NCBI GenBank assembly: GCA_009841255.1
Contig: VXMD01000015.1
Span: 1-64,000, forward strand
DNA from: Candidatus Poribacteria bacterium
Lineage (GTDB): Bacteria; Poribacteria; WGA-4E; WGA-3G
Direction: 5' to 3'
Length of the DNA stretch: 64,000 bases
The notes under the pieces are model-generated. The model was given only the letters and a program-made list of their open reading frames with translations. It made no database searches and was not told the origin of the DNA. Shown here one piece after another: positions 25,407 through 33,718 of the stretch; positions within the stretch are counted from its first letter, which is position 1; the number at the start of each line of letters is the position of its first letter. The translations under genes were made by a program, and so were the position numbers.

Positions 25407-27191
25407 TTAGACAACAATCTCTTGATAGGGGACATAAAGATCTGTTTTACTGTTCAAAAGTTCACGCGCTCCATCAACAACGTGGTGTGGCATAAACGGC
25501 TCACCGTCGTATTTGCGGATGTGCCCATCTGCCTTAAAGCCGGTTTCACCGCGCAGGAACCGAGCGAACTGACCGGTGTAGTTGCATTCAACGATAATGG
25601 CGTGTGCGGCTTTTGAAAGTACTTCGTTGACGGCATCTTCATCCATCGGATAGAGCCACTTGAAGTGGATATGGTTGGTGGCAATGCCTGCTTCGGTTAA
25701 CAATTGTGCTGCTTCACCGATGACACCGTGCGTGGATCCCCACCCAATCAGTGTAACTTCGGCATCTTCAGGACCTTCCAGAGTCGGAGGTGGGAGCAGT
25801 TCAACGATGCCTTCCATCTTGCGTTGCCGTTTCTCCATAATATCACGACGTTTGTGAGGGTTCGTGAATTCATCACTAATCAGACCCCCAGCTTCATCAT
25901 GATCGTCGGTAGCAACAACATGCATGTGTTCAGGGGTGCCAGGGATAGCACGGGGCGAAATCCCGCTGTCTGTGATTTGGTAACGCAGATATTCACCATC
26001 TGTCTGTCCTGGTTCGGTGATTAATTCCCCACGGTCAATTTTCGGCTGCCAGTTAATAGAATCCGGCACGAATGTCGTGTGCCCTTCCGCCAGCGACAAA
26101 TCCGTGAGCACCATGCCGGGGCACTGAAACTTGTCAACGAGGTTAAAGAGTTCAGGTATTGTATTAAATCCGTCCATAATACTGGTAGGTGAAACAACAA
26201 TTTTCGGAAAATCACCTTGGCTCGCGCCGAGAACTTGCCATAAATCTCCCTGCTCGGTTTTGGTAGGTAAACCTGTGGAGGGACCTCCGCGTTGAACATT
26301 AACAACAACAATTGGAATTTCCATCATACCGGCACTGCCGATCGCTTCGGACATGAGTGCGAAACCGCCACCCGATGTGGCACACATCGCGCGTGCACCA
26401 GTGTGTGCAGCACCGATTACCATATTGACAACACTGATTTCATCTTCACATTGCCGGACGATAATACCGAGATCGCGAGCGTTTGGGGCCATCCAGTGAA
26501 GAATACCCGTTGATGGACTCATCGGATACGCAGCATAAAATTTGACCCCTGCAGCAGCACCGCCCATCGCCATCAACATATTACCGCTACCGAACGCTAA
26601 TGGTGGATCCTGTCTCTCAAATTGGACATCAAACGGCGTAAAGTGTTCAGCAGCGTAATCGTAACTTGCACGTGCAGCAGCAATATTCGCATCCACTACC
26701 GCTTGACCTGTGCGTTTAAGAAGTGCCAGAACGATGATGTCCTCAAGCACTGCTAAATCTATCCCTACCAATTGCAAAGCCACACTGGACAGACAAACAT
26801 TCAGCATACGGGCTTTTCTATCTGGATCGTTGGTGAGCTCTTTATAGGAAATAGGACATAATTGGATGTCATCTCGTGTTGGAGGCTCTTTCACATGCTC
26901 GCTATTATAGATTAAAGCACCACCGGGGGCTACATGTGGTAGGTGCTTCTCTACGCTATTGGCATCCAGAGCAATAATCAGATCTATCTTGTCCCCGTGG
27001 TTCGCAACAGGTTCAGAACTGATTCGGATCGTCAGGAAGGAGTGACCGCCGCGGATGAGGGATTGATAGGCGGTGTAAGTAAAAACGTTCAGCCCATACC
27101 GGGCACAGATTTGACTGATGCTTTTGCCAGCAGTTTCAATACCTTGCCCGGGTGCCCCTCCTACAGCGATTGCAAAATCGTACTTTGCCAT
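25407..27191 (-). CDS. korA: 2-oxoacid:ferredoxin oxidoreductase, fused gamma-alpha subunit
   Basis: A 594-aa fusion. Residues 1-180 form the gamma domain (IAVGGAPGQGIETAGKSISQICARYGLNVFTY). Residues 205-594 form the alpha domain (GNMLMAMGGAAAGVKFYAAYPMSPSTGILH, RGGPSTGLPTKTEQGDL). This fused layout is the usual KorA of many non-proteobacterial lineages. The enzyme takes part in the oxidative or reductive TCA cycle; substrate choice between 2-oxoglutarate and other 2-oxoacids cannot be read with certainty. GGGAG precedes the ATG. korB follows after 18 bp. Confidence 0.9.
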   Translation of the reverse strand: MAKYDFAIAVGGAPGQGIETAGKSISQICARYGLNVFTYTAYQSLIRGGHSFLTIRISSEPVANHGDKIDLIIALDANSVEKHLPHVAPGGALIYNSEHVKEPPTRDDIQLCPISYKELTNDPDRKARMLNVCLSSVALQLVGIDLAVLEDIIVLALLKRTGQAVVDANIAAARASYDYAAEHFTPFDVQFERQDPPLAFGSGNMLMAMGGAAAGVKFYAAYPMSPSTGILHWMAPNARDLGIIVRQCEDEISVVNMVIGAAHTGARAMCATSGGGFALMSEAIGSAGMMEIPIVVVNVQRGGPSTGLPTKTEQGDLWQVLGASQGDFPKIVVSPTSIMDGFNTIPELFNLVDKFQCPGMVLTDLSLAEGHTTFVPDSINWQPKIDRGELITEPGQTDGEYLRYQITDSGISPRAIPGTPEHMHVVATDDHDEAGGLISDEFTNPHKRRDIMEKRQRKMEGIVELLPPPTLEGPEDAEVTLIGWGSTHGVIGEAAQLLTEAGIATNHIHFKWLYPMDEDAVNEVLSKAAHAIIVECNYTGQFARFLRGETGFKADGHIRKYDGEPFMPHHVVDGARELLNSKTDLYVPYQEIVV

Positions 27192-27582
27192 CTTGGCTCC
27201 CTTCTAATTCTTTGTATTCCATTCTGATGCTGCACAATTCACTGAAGATGCGCCACAGTTTGGTTTAATAAATGTATCAACATCAGATGGACAGACAAAT
27301 AAGCAAATTGATTCGTTTGTTAATTACATTGCGAGATTCGCGACTTTTTAATCTTCATGAAGACATATAACATTCTACTTTTTTAAATTATACTACATTT
27401 TGTTCATCTTTTCAAGTTTTTTTAAGGCTTCGGAAATTTAAGCACAAGGTTTTTTGGAACATAGATTTTTACAAATCCAGGACACTGGAAGGGGTTTTGG
27501 GAATGCTGTAGCTATGGACTGACCTCAAGATATGCTCGTCTCAACTTCCGGACAATTTTGGGCAGGAAATCCAATTTCCGTA
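27192..27582. other. Intergenic region with the korAB promoter
   Basis: 391 bp between two minus-strand operons. It contains the korAB promoter and GGAAATC/ATTTCC near 27569. The rest is AT-rich and shows no gene. Confidence 0.5.
27387..27415 (-). promoter_or_regulatory. Housekeeping promoter of korAB
   Basis: TTGAAA (27415-27410), a 17-bp spacer and TATAAT (27392-27387) on the minus strand, about 195 bp upstream of korA. Confidence 0.7.
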
Positions 27583-28197
27583 CTACGTTTGTCTGAACGC
27601 CTCGAGTGCCTGGTTCGCTTCCGGGGTTCCAATCATACGCAATGCAAAAGCCGCATGATTTTGGACTTCTTCGGATTCATCATCAAGTGCCTTGACAAGA
27701 GCAGGCACCGCATCCGCTGCTGCGGCTTCCATTTTGGCAAGCGTGTACGCAGCATAAGACCGAACCTCATCTGACGGATCGTTCAAAGTATCAATAAGCG
27801 CAGGCATCGCACCAATTGCCGCAACCCCCATCAGATTGAGAGCGCGAGCTGCATATTCGCGGAACTCTTCATTGAGTTTGTCAGATAACGCTTCCACCAA
27901 AACTGGTATTGCGGGCTCCCCTATACGACTGAGTGTATCACTAAGAGCCAGTCCGTGGTGTCTCTCAGCTATCGCCATCTGATCAATGAGTGCCGGTATT
28001 GCAGGTTCGCCGATGGCAGCCAAGACCTCAGTGGTTTGATCGACCACATCTCCAAGATTATCGGCGAGTGCCTCAACGAGTTGTGGAATAGCGGGTTCGC
28101 CGATAGCGATCAATTCCTCTCTTGCGGCATCGCGGACATCGTCCTCCATATCCGACAAATCATCGATCAAGTCGGCTACGATGTGTTCGTTGTCCAT
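27583..28197 (-). CDS. HEAT-repeat protein 1
   Basis: A 204-aa soluble protein made of five or six HEAT/PBS-lyase-type repeats, each about 30 residues with the pattern IGEPAIPALIDQM / MGVAAIGAMPALIDTLNDPSDEVRSYAAYTLAKM. Such solenoids bind other proteins. There is no signal peptide. It begins on the base after the stop of HEAT protein 2 (TAG-ATG), so the two are translationally coupled. It is the last gene of the Ccm operon; any role in cytochrome maturation is a guess from position. Confidence 0.8.
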   Translation of the reverse strand: MDNEHIVADLIDDLSDMEDDVRDAAREELIAIGEPAIPQLVEALADNLGDVVDQTTEVLAAIGEPAIPALIDQMAIAERHHGLALSDTLSRIGEPAIPVLVEALSDKLNEEFREYAARALNLMGVAAIGAMPALIDTLNDPSDEVRSYAAYTLAKMEAAAADAVPALVKALDDESEEVQNHAAFALRMIGTPEANQALEAFRQT

Positions 28198-28593
28198 CTA
28201 TTCGCCTTTCTTAACATACGCCAACATCGTAATAAGACGGTCAGTTTGCTCGGGTCGCAAGTACTTATAAAACCATTCGGAAAACTCACGTTCGGCTCTG
28301 GTGAGTTCCGCCGTGAGGGCAGGGACGGTAGATTCACCGATTTTTGCCAATACCTCCGCAGCATGATTCGCCATCTGCTCCATATAAACAGGAATAGCGG
28401 ATTCTTCAACGTGCGTGTAAAACTCGGCACCGTACCCAGAGATATGCCAACATTCCTGCGTCAGGACATCAATTAACTGCGGAATAGCCGGTTTGCCTAT
28501 GGCAATCAATTCTGCTTTCGCGGTATCTCGAACGTTTTCGTCTATATGACCCAACATGACTATCAGATCAGCGATGTGGTGTTTGCTATGCAT
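28198..28593 (-). CDS. HEAT-repeat protein 2
   Basis: A 131-aa protein with about three HEAT-type repeats (HIDENVRDTAKAELIAIGKPAIPQLIDVL opens the first). The two HEAT proteins share this opening almost residue for residue, so they are likely tandem duplicates. ATG 28593 has AAGGAG 6 nt upstream and overlaps the end of the carboxypeptidase-regulatory-like gene by 8 bp. The longer frame runs into that gene and is rejected. Its C-terminus (LRPEQTDRLITMLAYVKKG) echoes the LRREQTERLTTLL of that neighbour, hinting at shared ancestry of the tail. Confidence 0.75.
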   Translation of the reverse strand: MHSKHHIADLIVMLGHIDENVRDTAKAELIAIGKPAIPQLIDVLTQECWHISGYGAEFYTHVEESAIPVYMEQMANHAAEVLAKIGESTVPALTAELTRAEREFSEWFYKYLRPEQTDRLITMLAYVKKGE

Positions 28594-29905
28594 CGGTTCT
28601 CCTTTTTTGTTCTTCGAGGAGTGTAGTGAGGCGTTCCGTTTGTTCTCGGCGCAATCGTTTATAGACGCGCTCCGAGATCTCTTGCTTCTCGTACTTATCA
28701 TCGAGATGCGTGATAAATTCAAGCCGTACGACGCGGACATGTTCATGATCTTCTGGCTTCAATTTGCGAAGCCAGCCTGCGTCTGCAGGCGGTGCGGTGT
28801 CAGCGGTATCAGACGTGGTATCCTCATTTGCTGTGCGGAGCTTAAAAAGAGCAGCGACGAAGAATCCACCGGCTAATGCCGCCGCGACAGCAATAAGCAC
28901 CAACTGCCCCATGTTAGAAGTTTGCCCAGGTAAAGCACCACGGACAGGACCCATGTCTACATTAAGTGCTAAGTCAACCGTCGTGCCAGCAGCAAACGCT
29001 TTCGGCGCAGTGCTTTGATATATAAGATAAATATTATTGTGAATCTGTTCGCGCTTTGGGGCACCGAAAAACTTCGCACGCGGCGCAAAGTCGACACCCT
29101 CTGGGACAAAGAATAGGAATTCTGCTGTCGCAAAATTTAAGCGACGCGATAAATCCAATCTGTCTTTTTCGACGTGGAAAATGTAAGTATAGCCTAAATG
29201 AGTTTCCCCGGGCGGTAACGGCGTTGTGAGAATGGCTTGATTGGTAGCAGGGTCCATCGTGAGTTCCGTTGACCTATGTGGCTGAAAACCCTCAGTTCTT
29301 TCCGGGAGCGTTAAATGCAATCCAACCGTTTGGGCACCGTACGTCGTTCTAAAGGGTAAGTCGCTCCGGTTTTCAATCCCAATCGCTTCAATAACTGTGA
29401 CGGCACCATCTGGTGCATGGTCCGGAGGTGGAGCTGCAATGACGAAACTATGCGATTTGACACGGATTTGCGTTTTGTCCTCTGTAAATCCCCCGATTTC
29501 AAAATCAATTTTGATACTCGAAGCCCAAGTGGATAAAACCACGTCCTTCTCGGTATAGTTCGTTCCTTCATGAACCGTAGAAACCGTATAGTGGACACTC
29601 GGATCAAGGGGTAAATTCCCGAAACGATAGTTCCCATTTTCATCCGTCACCGTTTCTTGGGACTCAGTAGCGTCCGCCTTATGGATAGTGAGCGTTACGG
29701 GGTGCGCGCCGAGAGGTTTGTCATTCTTTTTATCAATAACCGCGCCTTGAATATCGCCCGATTCCGTCGTTTGCGCGTAGGGAGAAAGAAGTGGAAAAAG
29801 AAGGAACAGCGCAACCACCAACAGGCTATACATCCACCACACGGTGATATCGTGAATTTGCGAATTGCCCTGTGGATTGCTATATGAGGATATATGCGTG
29901 TACAT
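28586..29905 (-). CDS. Membrane protein with a carboxypeptidase-regulatory-like domain
   Basis: A 439-aa protein. After a hydrophobic segment (WWMYSLLVVALFLLFPLL) comes an exported beta-sandwich (GDIQGAVIDKKNDKPLGAHPVTLTI...DENGNYRFGNLP). A middle domain follows, then a second membrane helix (LVLIAVAAALAGGFFVAALF) and a charged cytoplasmic tail. Both membrane segments and the tail recall an accessory factor of the Ccm operon it belongs to, but I know no named function. ATG 29905 is chosen because it lies one base after the stop of the CcmI-like gene. Confidence 0.7.
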   Translation of the reverse strand: MYTHISSYSNPQGNSQIHDITVWWMYSLLVVALFLLFPLLSPYAQTTESGDIQGAVIDKKNDKPLGAHPVTLTIHKADATESQETVTDENGNYRFGNLPLDPSVHYTVSTVHEGTNYTEKDVVLSTWASSIKIDFEIGGFTEDKTQIRVKSHSFVIAAPPPDHAPDGAVTVIEAIGIENRSDLPFRTTYGAQTVGLHLTLPERTEGFQPHRSTELTMDPATNQAILTTPLPPGETHLGYTYIFHVEKDRLDLSRRLNFATAEFLFFVPEGVDFAPRAKFFGAPKREQIHNNIYLIYQSTAPKAFAAGTTVDLALNVDMGPVRGALPGQTSNMGQLVLIAVAAALAGGFFVAALFKLRTANEDTTSDTADTAPPADAGWLRKLKPEDHEHVRVVRLEFITHLDDKYEKQEISERVYKRLRREQTERLTTLLEEQKRRTDA

Positions 29906-29906
29906 G

Positions 29907-30254
29907 TTATGTTCCACGTTGTTGCTGTTTGAATCTTTCAATTTCTGCTTCTACATCCGACAGAGACTCATTTTCGAGTTGTGTGATGACCTGTGCAGTC
30001 TCTTGTAGGAGTTCCTCACGTAATGCTTGGTAGTCAGCATTTGAGAGTTTTCCGGTTTCGTAATCTTCGTCGAGATCTGCCAGTGCAGCGTAGCTGTTTT
30101 CACGTTCCTGAACGAGGGCGCGCCGCCGTTCTTCGATTATATCTTCAGACGTTGCAGCAAATTGTGAACCTGTTTTCGAAAAAATTGGAAGTCCCAGATA
30201 CACAAGCAGTGCGATTCCGAGAATTATCATCCATAAAATCACGAGAAAAGACAT
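29907..30254 (-). CDS. CcmI-like short membrane protein
   Basis: A 115-aa protein with one N-terminal membrane helix (FLVILWMIILGIALLVYLGLPIF) and a cytoplasmic coiled-coil region with the SYAALADLDEDYETGKLSNADYQALREELL motif. This motif is typical of the first part of CcmI and related zinc-ribbon-less proteins next to ccmH. It would assist apocytochrome handling; the TPR part of full CcmI is absent. It sits between ccmH and the carboxypeptidase-regulatory-like gene. Confidence 0.65.
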   Translation of the reverse strand: MSFLVILWMIILGIALLVYLGLPIFSKTGSQFAATSEDIIEERRRALVQERENSYAALADLDEDYETGKLSNADYQALREELLQETAQVITQLENESLSDVEAEIERFKQQQRGT

Positions 30255-30311
30255 GAAACATCCATTCTGAAGCGCACGCGAGGCATCTATACTGCCAAAA
30301 AATCGCCGTGC

Positions 30312-30881
30312 TTAGTTTTGCCGTTTGTACCTTTCCAATTCGGCTTCAACCTGTTTCACGGTTGCATCGGAGACCTGTTGGCTTGAATCTTGAGACACAT
30401 GACTTGCCACCGGCTTCTGCTTTGACTTTCGGAGCACGGCAAAGGCAACACCACCGATGAGGACAAGAATGACAGCGGGCATGATATAGGCAATTAGATT
30501 AATACCTTCTGCGGGCATGACAGCGTAATATTGCGGTCCGAATGTGTCAAGGTAGTTGGTGCGAATCTGATCGACCGTTTGACCCGCGAGCAACCGATTA
30601 CGGAAATCCTTTTCAATCATTACCGCCGTGTCGCACACACACACTTCGATCGTCTCCCGCTCGCAACCACAATAACAGTAGACTGTGGTCAGCAACTCCT
30701 CCAATTTAGATGCAATCGCGTCATCGTTGACATCTTTCGATTCTACAGTGCGAGGTGTCTCTGTCTGCGCGTACGTAATAACAGTAAAACTGCAAGCGAT
30801 GGAAAGCACAACAATCCACACAAAATTAGGAATCGTAGCGTTGTTGGACATTGCAATGTGTTCACATCTTCCAGTTTTCAT
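30312..30881 (-). CDS. ccmH: CcmH-like thiol-redox protein with an altered cysteine motif
   Basis: A 189-aa protein. After an export segment (FVWIVVLSIACSFTVITYAQ) comes the redox domain, ending in a membrane helix (LIAYIMPAVILVLIGGVAFAVL). Standard CcmH has LRCxxCQ; here the site reads VYCYCGCERETIEVCVC, with five cysteines. The following helix (VMIEKDFRNRLLAGQTVDQIRTNYLDTFGPQYY) is the normal CcmH continuation. CcmH keeps apocytochrome cysteines reduced for haem ligation. ccmF lies 18 bp upstream. Confidence 0.75.
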   Translation of the reverse strand: MKTGRCEHIAMSNNATIPNFVWIVVLSIACSFTVITYAQTETPRTVESKDVNDDAIASKLEELLTTVYCYCGCERETIEVCVCDTAVMIEKDFRNRLLAGQTVDQIRTNYLDTFGPQYYAVMPAEGINLIAYIMPAVILVLIGGVAFAVLRKSKQKPVASHVSQDSSQQVSDATVKQVEAELERYKRQN

Positions 30882-30899
30882 GGCCTTATCCCTAACGCA

Positions 30900-32918
30900 T
30901 CAAGCCTCTCCATTACGTTCAGATTTCTCAGCGATCGCAACGATTCCGCCCAACACCATTACAGCAACGCCGATCCAGACAACGCTAATGAGAGGATTGT
31001 AATATGCTTGCACGTTTACAACGCCGCCTGTTTTAACATCCGGTGGGATGGTGCCGAGGGCGATATAAAAGTCGTTGACACCGAAGTGACGGATGGCAGA
31101 TTCTATCGTATCCTGTTCCCCCTGTCCCGTCTTGTAATAGAAATGGCGTGCGGGTTCCATCGTCCCTATCTGTTTTCCGTTCTTTGCGACATGAAAAATA
31201 ACACCCGTTCGGCGATAGTTGGCGAATTCTTTCTCAAACGAATCTTTCATTGTGAGCTGAAACTGCCCAACGTCCATCGATTCCCCCATTCTCAAGCCTT
31301 TAGATTCCAATAAAAAATAGCCCTTTGATCCCATAATACCTATATAAAGAATCACAATGCCGATGTGGATGATGTAACCCCCATATCGTCTTTTATTTCG
31401 TTGAATAAGGAGGTTCAAGCCGTTGAGGAAGGAGGTCTCCTGTCGTTTGGCACGGAGTTTCGCACCCCGATAAAATTCAGCAAAGATTGCCACAATCACG
31501 AAGGCACTTGCGAAAACACAGAGCACCGAATAGAGAGGAGAAGTCGTCCCTCTTAATACCAGAAATCCCCACGTCAACGCACCTCCGATCAAACCGATAA
31601 CAAGCGGCAACAGAAACATCCGCTGAAAGTTATTAGCGGTAATCTTTTTCCATGAGACAATCGGTCCCGCTCCTGTGAGAAAAAGGAGCAATAATCCCGG
31701 AATAATAACAACTTGGTTAAAGAATGCTTCAGGAACGGAGGATTTTTCGCCGTTAATCGCCTCGGAGATAATCGGCCACAACGTGCCCCAAAGAATAATT
31801 AGTGTTAACCCGACAAGGAGCCAATTATTCAGAACAAACGCACTCTCACGAGAGAGAAGTGATTCCAAGCGGTTGGCACTCTTCAGCCGTTTCCAACGAT
31901 AGATGATGAGTCCAATCACGCCTGCAGTCGAAGTCAAGATGAAGCCTAAGAAATACCCGCCAATGTCAGATTGTGCAAAAGCATGGACCGATGAAATGAT
32001 TCCACTTCGCGTGATGAAAGTCCCCAACAGTGTGAATTGGAACGCAAGCGTAATCAGGAGGATATTCCACAGTTTGAGCATATTCCGCTTCTCTTGAATC
32101 ATCACCGAATGCAGATATGCGGTGCCGAGGAGCCACGGCATAAAAGAGGCGTTTTCAACCGGGTCCCATGCCCAATAACCGCCCCATCCCAACTCACGAT
32201 ACGCCCAATTGCCACCAAGGGTGATGCCGATGGTCAAAACGATCCATGAGAACAACGTCCATCTACGCGAGCGGAGTATCCAAGCACTGCCGACTCTACC
32301 GGATGCAAGCGCACCCACAGCAAAAGCGAACGGCACTGTTAGACCAATCCAACCCACATATAACGTCGGTGGATGGAATGCCATACTTGGCGTCTGGAGG
32401 AGCGGGTTCATACCCGCACCATCAGGTGCCATTTGGCCATTGGGGAAGCGGGCGAGTGGGTTGTAAACCCCTTCGATTAAGCCAGTGACGAGTATAATGA
32501 AAAACAGTTGTACGACTGCAATAGGAATCAGGGCGTAATCCGAGAGGGTATCATTTGTTTCTCTATTGTATCGGTGATTTTGCCAGACAACAATCGCGCT
32601 GGCGAGCGTCAGCAACCAGAGCCAGAAGAGAAGTGATCCCGACATTCGTCCCCAAAGGGCGGTGATTTTATAGAGGAGGGGTTGCGCGGCACTTGATACC
32701 TCAACGACATAGCGCATCGAGAAATCGTCGGTTACAAAACCGTAGATTAAGGCACCGGTCGCGATACTAATGAGAATGAAGGTGGCAATAACGGCGTTTC
32801 TGCCGCTCCGGATGGCGTTCTGATTTCGCGTGCGTAGCCCGAAGCAGAGAAAGCCAATCGACCACAAGCCAGAGAGCACAGAGAGAAATATAGCGGCTTG
32901 TCCAATTTCCGCAGTCAT
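30900..32918 (-). CDS. ccmF: Cytochrome c haem lyase CcmF
   Basis: A 672-aa membrane protein with about 13-15 hydrophobic segments. The tryptophan-rich WWD-type haem-handling motif is visible (ELGWGGYWAWDPVENASFMPWLLGTAYLH), as is the earlier PSMAFHPPTLYVGW region with a conserved His. It would join haem from CcmE to CxxCH cysteines at the outer face of the inner membrane. Length is typical. It follows ccmE by about 60 bp. Confidence 0.93.
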   Translation of the reverse strand: MTAEIGQAAIFLSVLSGLWSIGFLCFGLRTRNQNAIRSGRNAVIATFILISIATGALIYGFVTDDFSMRYVVEVSSAAQPLLYKITALWGRMSGSLLFWLWLLTLASAIVVWQNHRYNRETNDTLSDYALIPIAVVQLFFIILVTGLIEGVYNPLARFPNGQMAPDGAGMNPLLQTPSMAFHPPTLYVGWIGLTVPFAFAVGALASGRVGSAWILRSRRWTLFSWIVLTIGITLGGNWAYRELGWGGYWAWDPVENASFMPWLLGTAYLHSVMIQEKRNMLKLWNILLITLAFQFTLLGTFITRSGIISSVHAFAQSDIGGYFLGFILTSTAGVIGLIIYRWKRLKSANRLESLLSRESAFVLNNWLLVGLTLIILWGTLWPIISEAINGEKSSVPEAFFNQVVIIPGLLLLFLTGAGPIVSWKKITANNFQRMFLLPLVIGLIGGALTWGFLVLRGTTSPLYSVLCVFASAFVIVAIFAEFYRGAKLRAKRQETSFLNGLNLLIQRNKRRYGGYIIHIGIVILYIGIMGSKGYFLLESKGLRMGESMDVGQFQLTMKDSFEKEFANYRRTGVIFHVAKNGKQIGTMEPARHFYYKTGQGEQDTIESAIRHFGVNDFYIALGTIPPDVKTGGVVNVQAYYNPLISVVWIGVAVMVLGGIVAIAEKSERNGEA

Positions 32919-32979
32919 TCGTTGCTGTGCCTCCTTAAAAAAGTGTTGTTGAACATATTGTTAAGGTGTTGTTTATCCT

Positions 32980-33426
32980 TCACTCCGAGATATAAGAGGT
33001 CTCATTCGTGGGAGTGGCACTTTCTGCTCCCTCGTATTTCGAGGCACACTTCGTCATGAGTTTAGATGCGACAATAAGGTTCTGCGTTGCATCGTATTTG
33101 CCTTCTACGAAAACGCTGCCCCCATCCGTAAAATTGTCCGGTTTAAGCCGATCCTTGTAAATCACGTTGACTCTTGCCGCAGTTTCACGGTCCCGCACAG
33201 CAAAGGTGAGCTTAAAATTAGCAGCATCCCATTCGGAACTGCCTTCTGCAATGAGCCCATCAACCTGGACCTGTTGATCGTTCATTTTGTTCCCGTCTGC
33301 CGCAAGCGCAGCGGGTGTGAAGTGCCGAACACTTGTCCTTTTAATGCCAACCATCATTAAAAGTGCTATACCACATAACAAAACGACGCTCGCCGCAATC
33401 ACTTTAAGCCTTCTCTGTTTTTGCAC
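32980..33426 (-). CDS. ccmE: CcmE haem chaperone, Cys (CXXXY) variant
   Basis: A 148-aa protein with one N-terminal membrane helix (VIAASVVLLCGIALLMM) and an OB-fold periplasmic domain (VQVDGLIAEGSS, FAVRDRETAARVNVIYKDRLKPDNFTDGGSVFVEGKYD). Classical CcmE attaches haem through His in an HxxxY motif near the C-terminus; here the aligned motif is CASKY, so the ligand is Cys. This variant is known from some archaea and sulfate reducers. Start chosen: GTG 33426, with AGGAGG 5 nt before it; ATG 33441 is in frame but lacks a site. Confidence 0.85.
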   Translation of the reverse strand: MQKQRRLKVIAASVVLLCGIALLMMVGIKRTSVRHFTPAALAADGNKMNDQQVQVDGLIAEGSSEWDAANFKLTFAVRDRETAARVNVIYKDRLKPDNFTDGGSVFVEGKYDATQNLIVASKLMTKCASKYEGAESATPTNETSYISE

Positions 33427-33538
33427 TTGGACCTCCTCCATCAACGAAAACCAGTAGACGTGATTTGGCGCAACTTGAAAGCCAAATCTTGCTGTTATAA
33501 AGTTTACCGTACTGACGAAATGAATTCCTCTCTTTAAA

Positions 33539-33569
33539 ATAATACTTGATTTTACATGCAAAATCAAGT
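33539..33569 (-). promoter_or_regulatory. Promoter of the ccmE operon with a 10-bp palindrome
   Basis: The minus strand has TTGATT (33567-33562), a 17-bp spacer and TATTAT (33544-33539). A perfect inverted repeat ACTTGATTTT / AAAATCAAGT (33544-33569, 6-bp centre) covers the -35 box and spacer. The arrangement suggests repression by a dimeric regulator, not identified here. Confidence 0.65.
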
Positions 33570-33670
33570 TAAAATAGAATTTAATGTATTTGAAACTTTT
33601 AGTTTGCGCCCTCACAAGCACAATTTAACAGATTATACTACGAAAATAGCAACTTGCGTTAAAAAAGGAA

Positions 33671-33718
33671 GGTCAAATCCCAAACCCATTCGCTTTAACC
33701 GCAAGGAAACTTAAAAAT
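33671..33718 (+). repeat. Dispersed leader element, tail-only copy D
   Basis: The segment has AAACCCATTCGCTTTAACCG and the tail CCGCAAGGAAACTTAAAAAT, ending at the ATG of the DapA-like gene. The paired-stem half is absent. Confidence 0.7.

Noticed and set aside
30531-31313. A 260-codon plus-strand frame opposite ccmH and ccmF
   Set aside because: It is antisense to two clear Ccm genes and its translation resembles no family.
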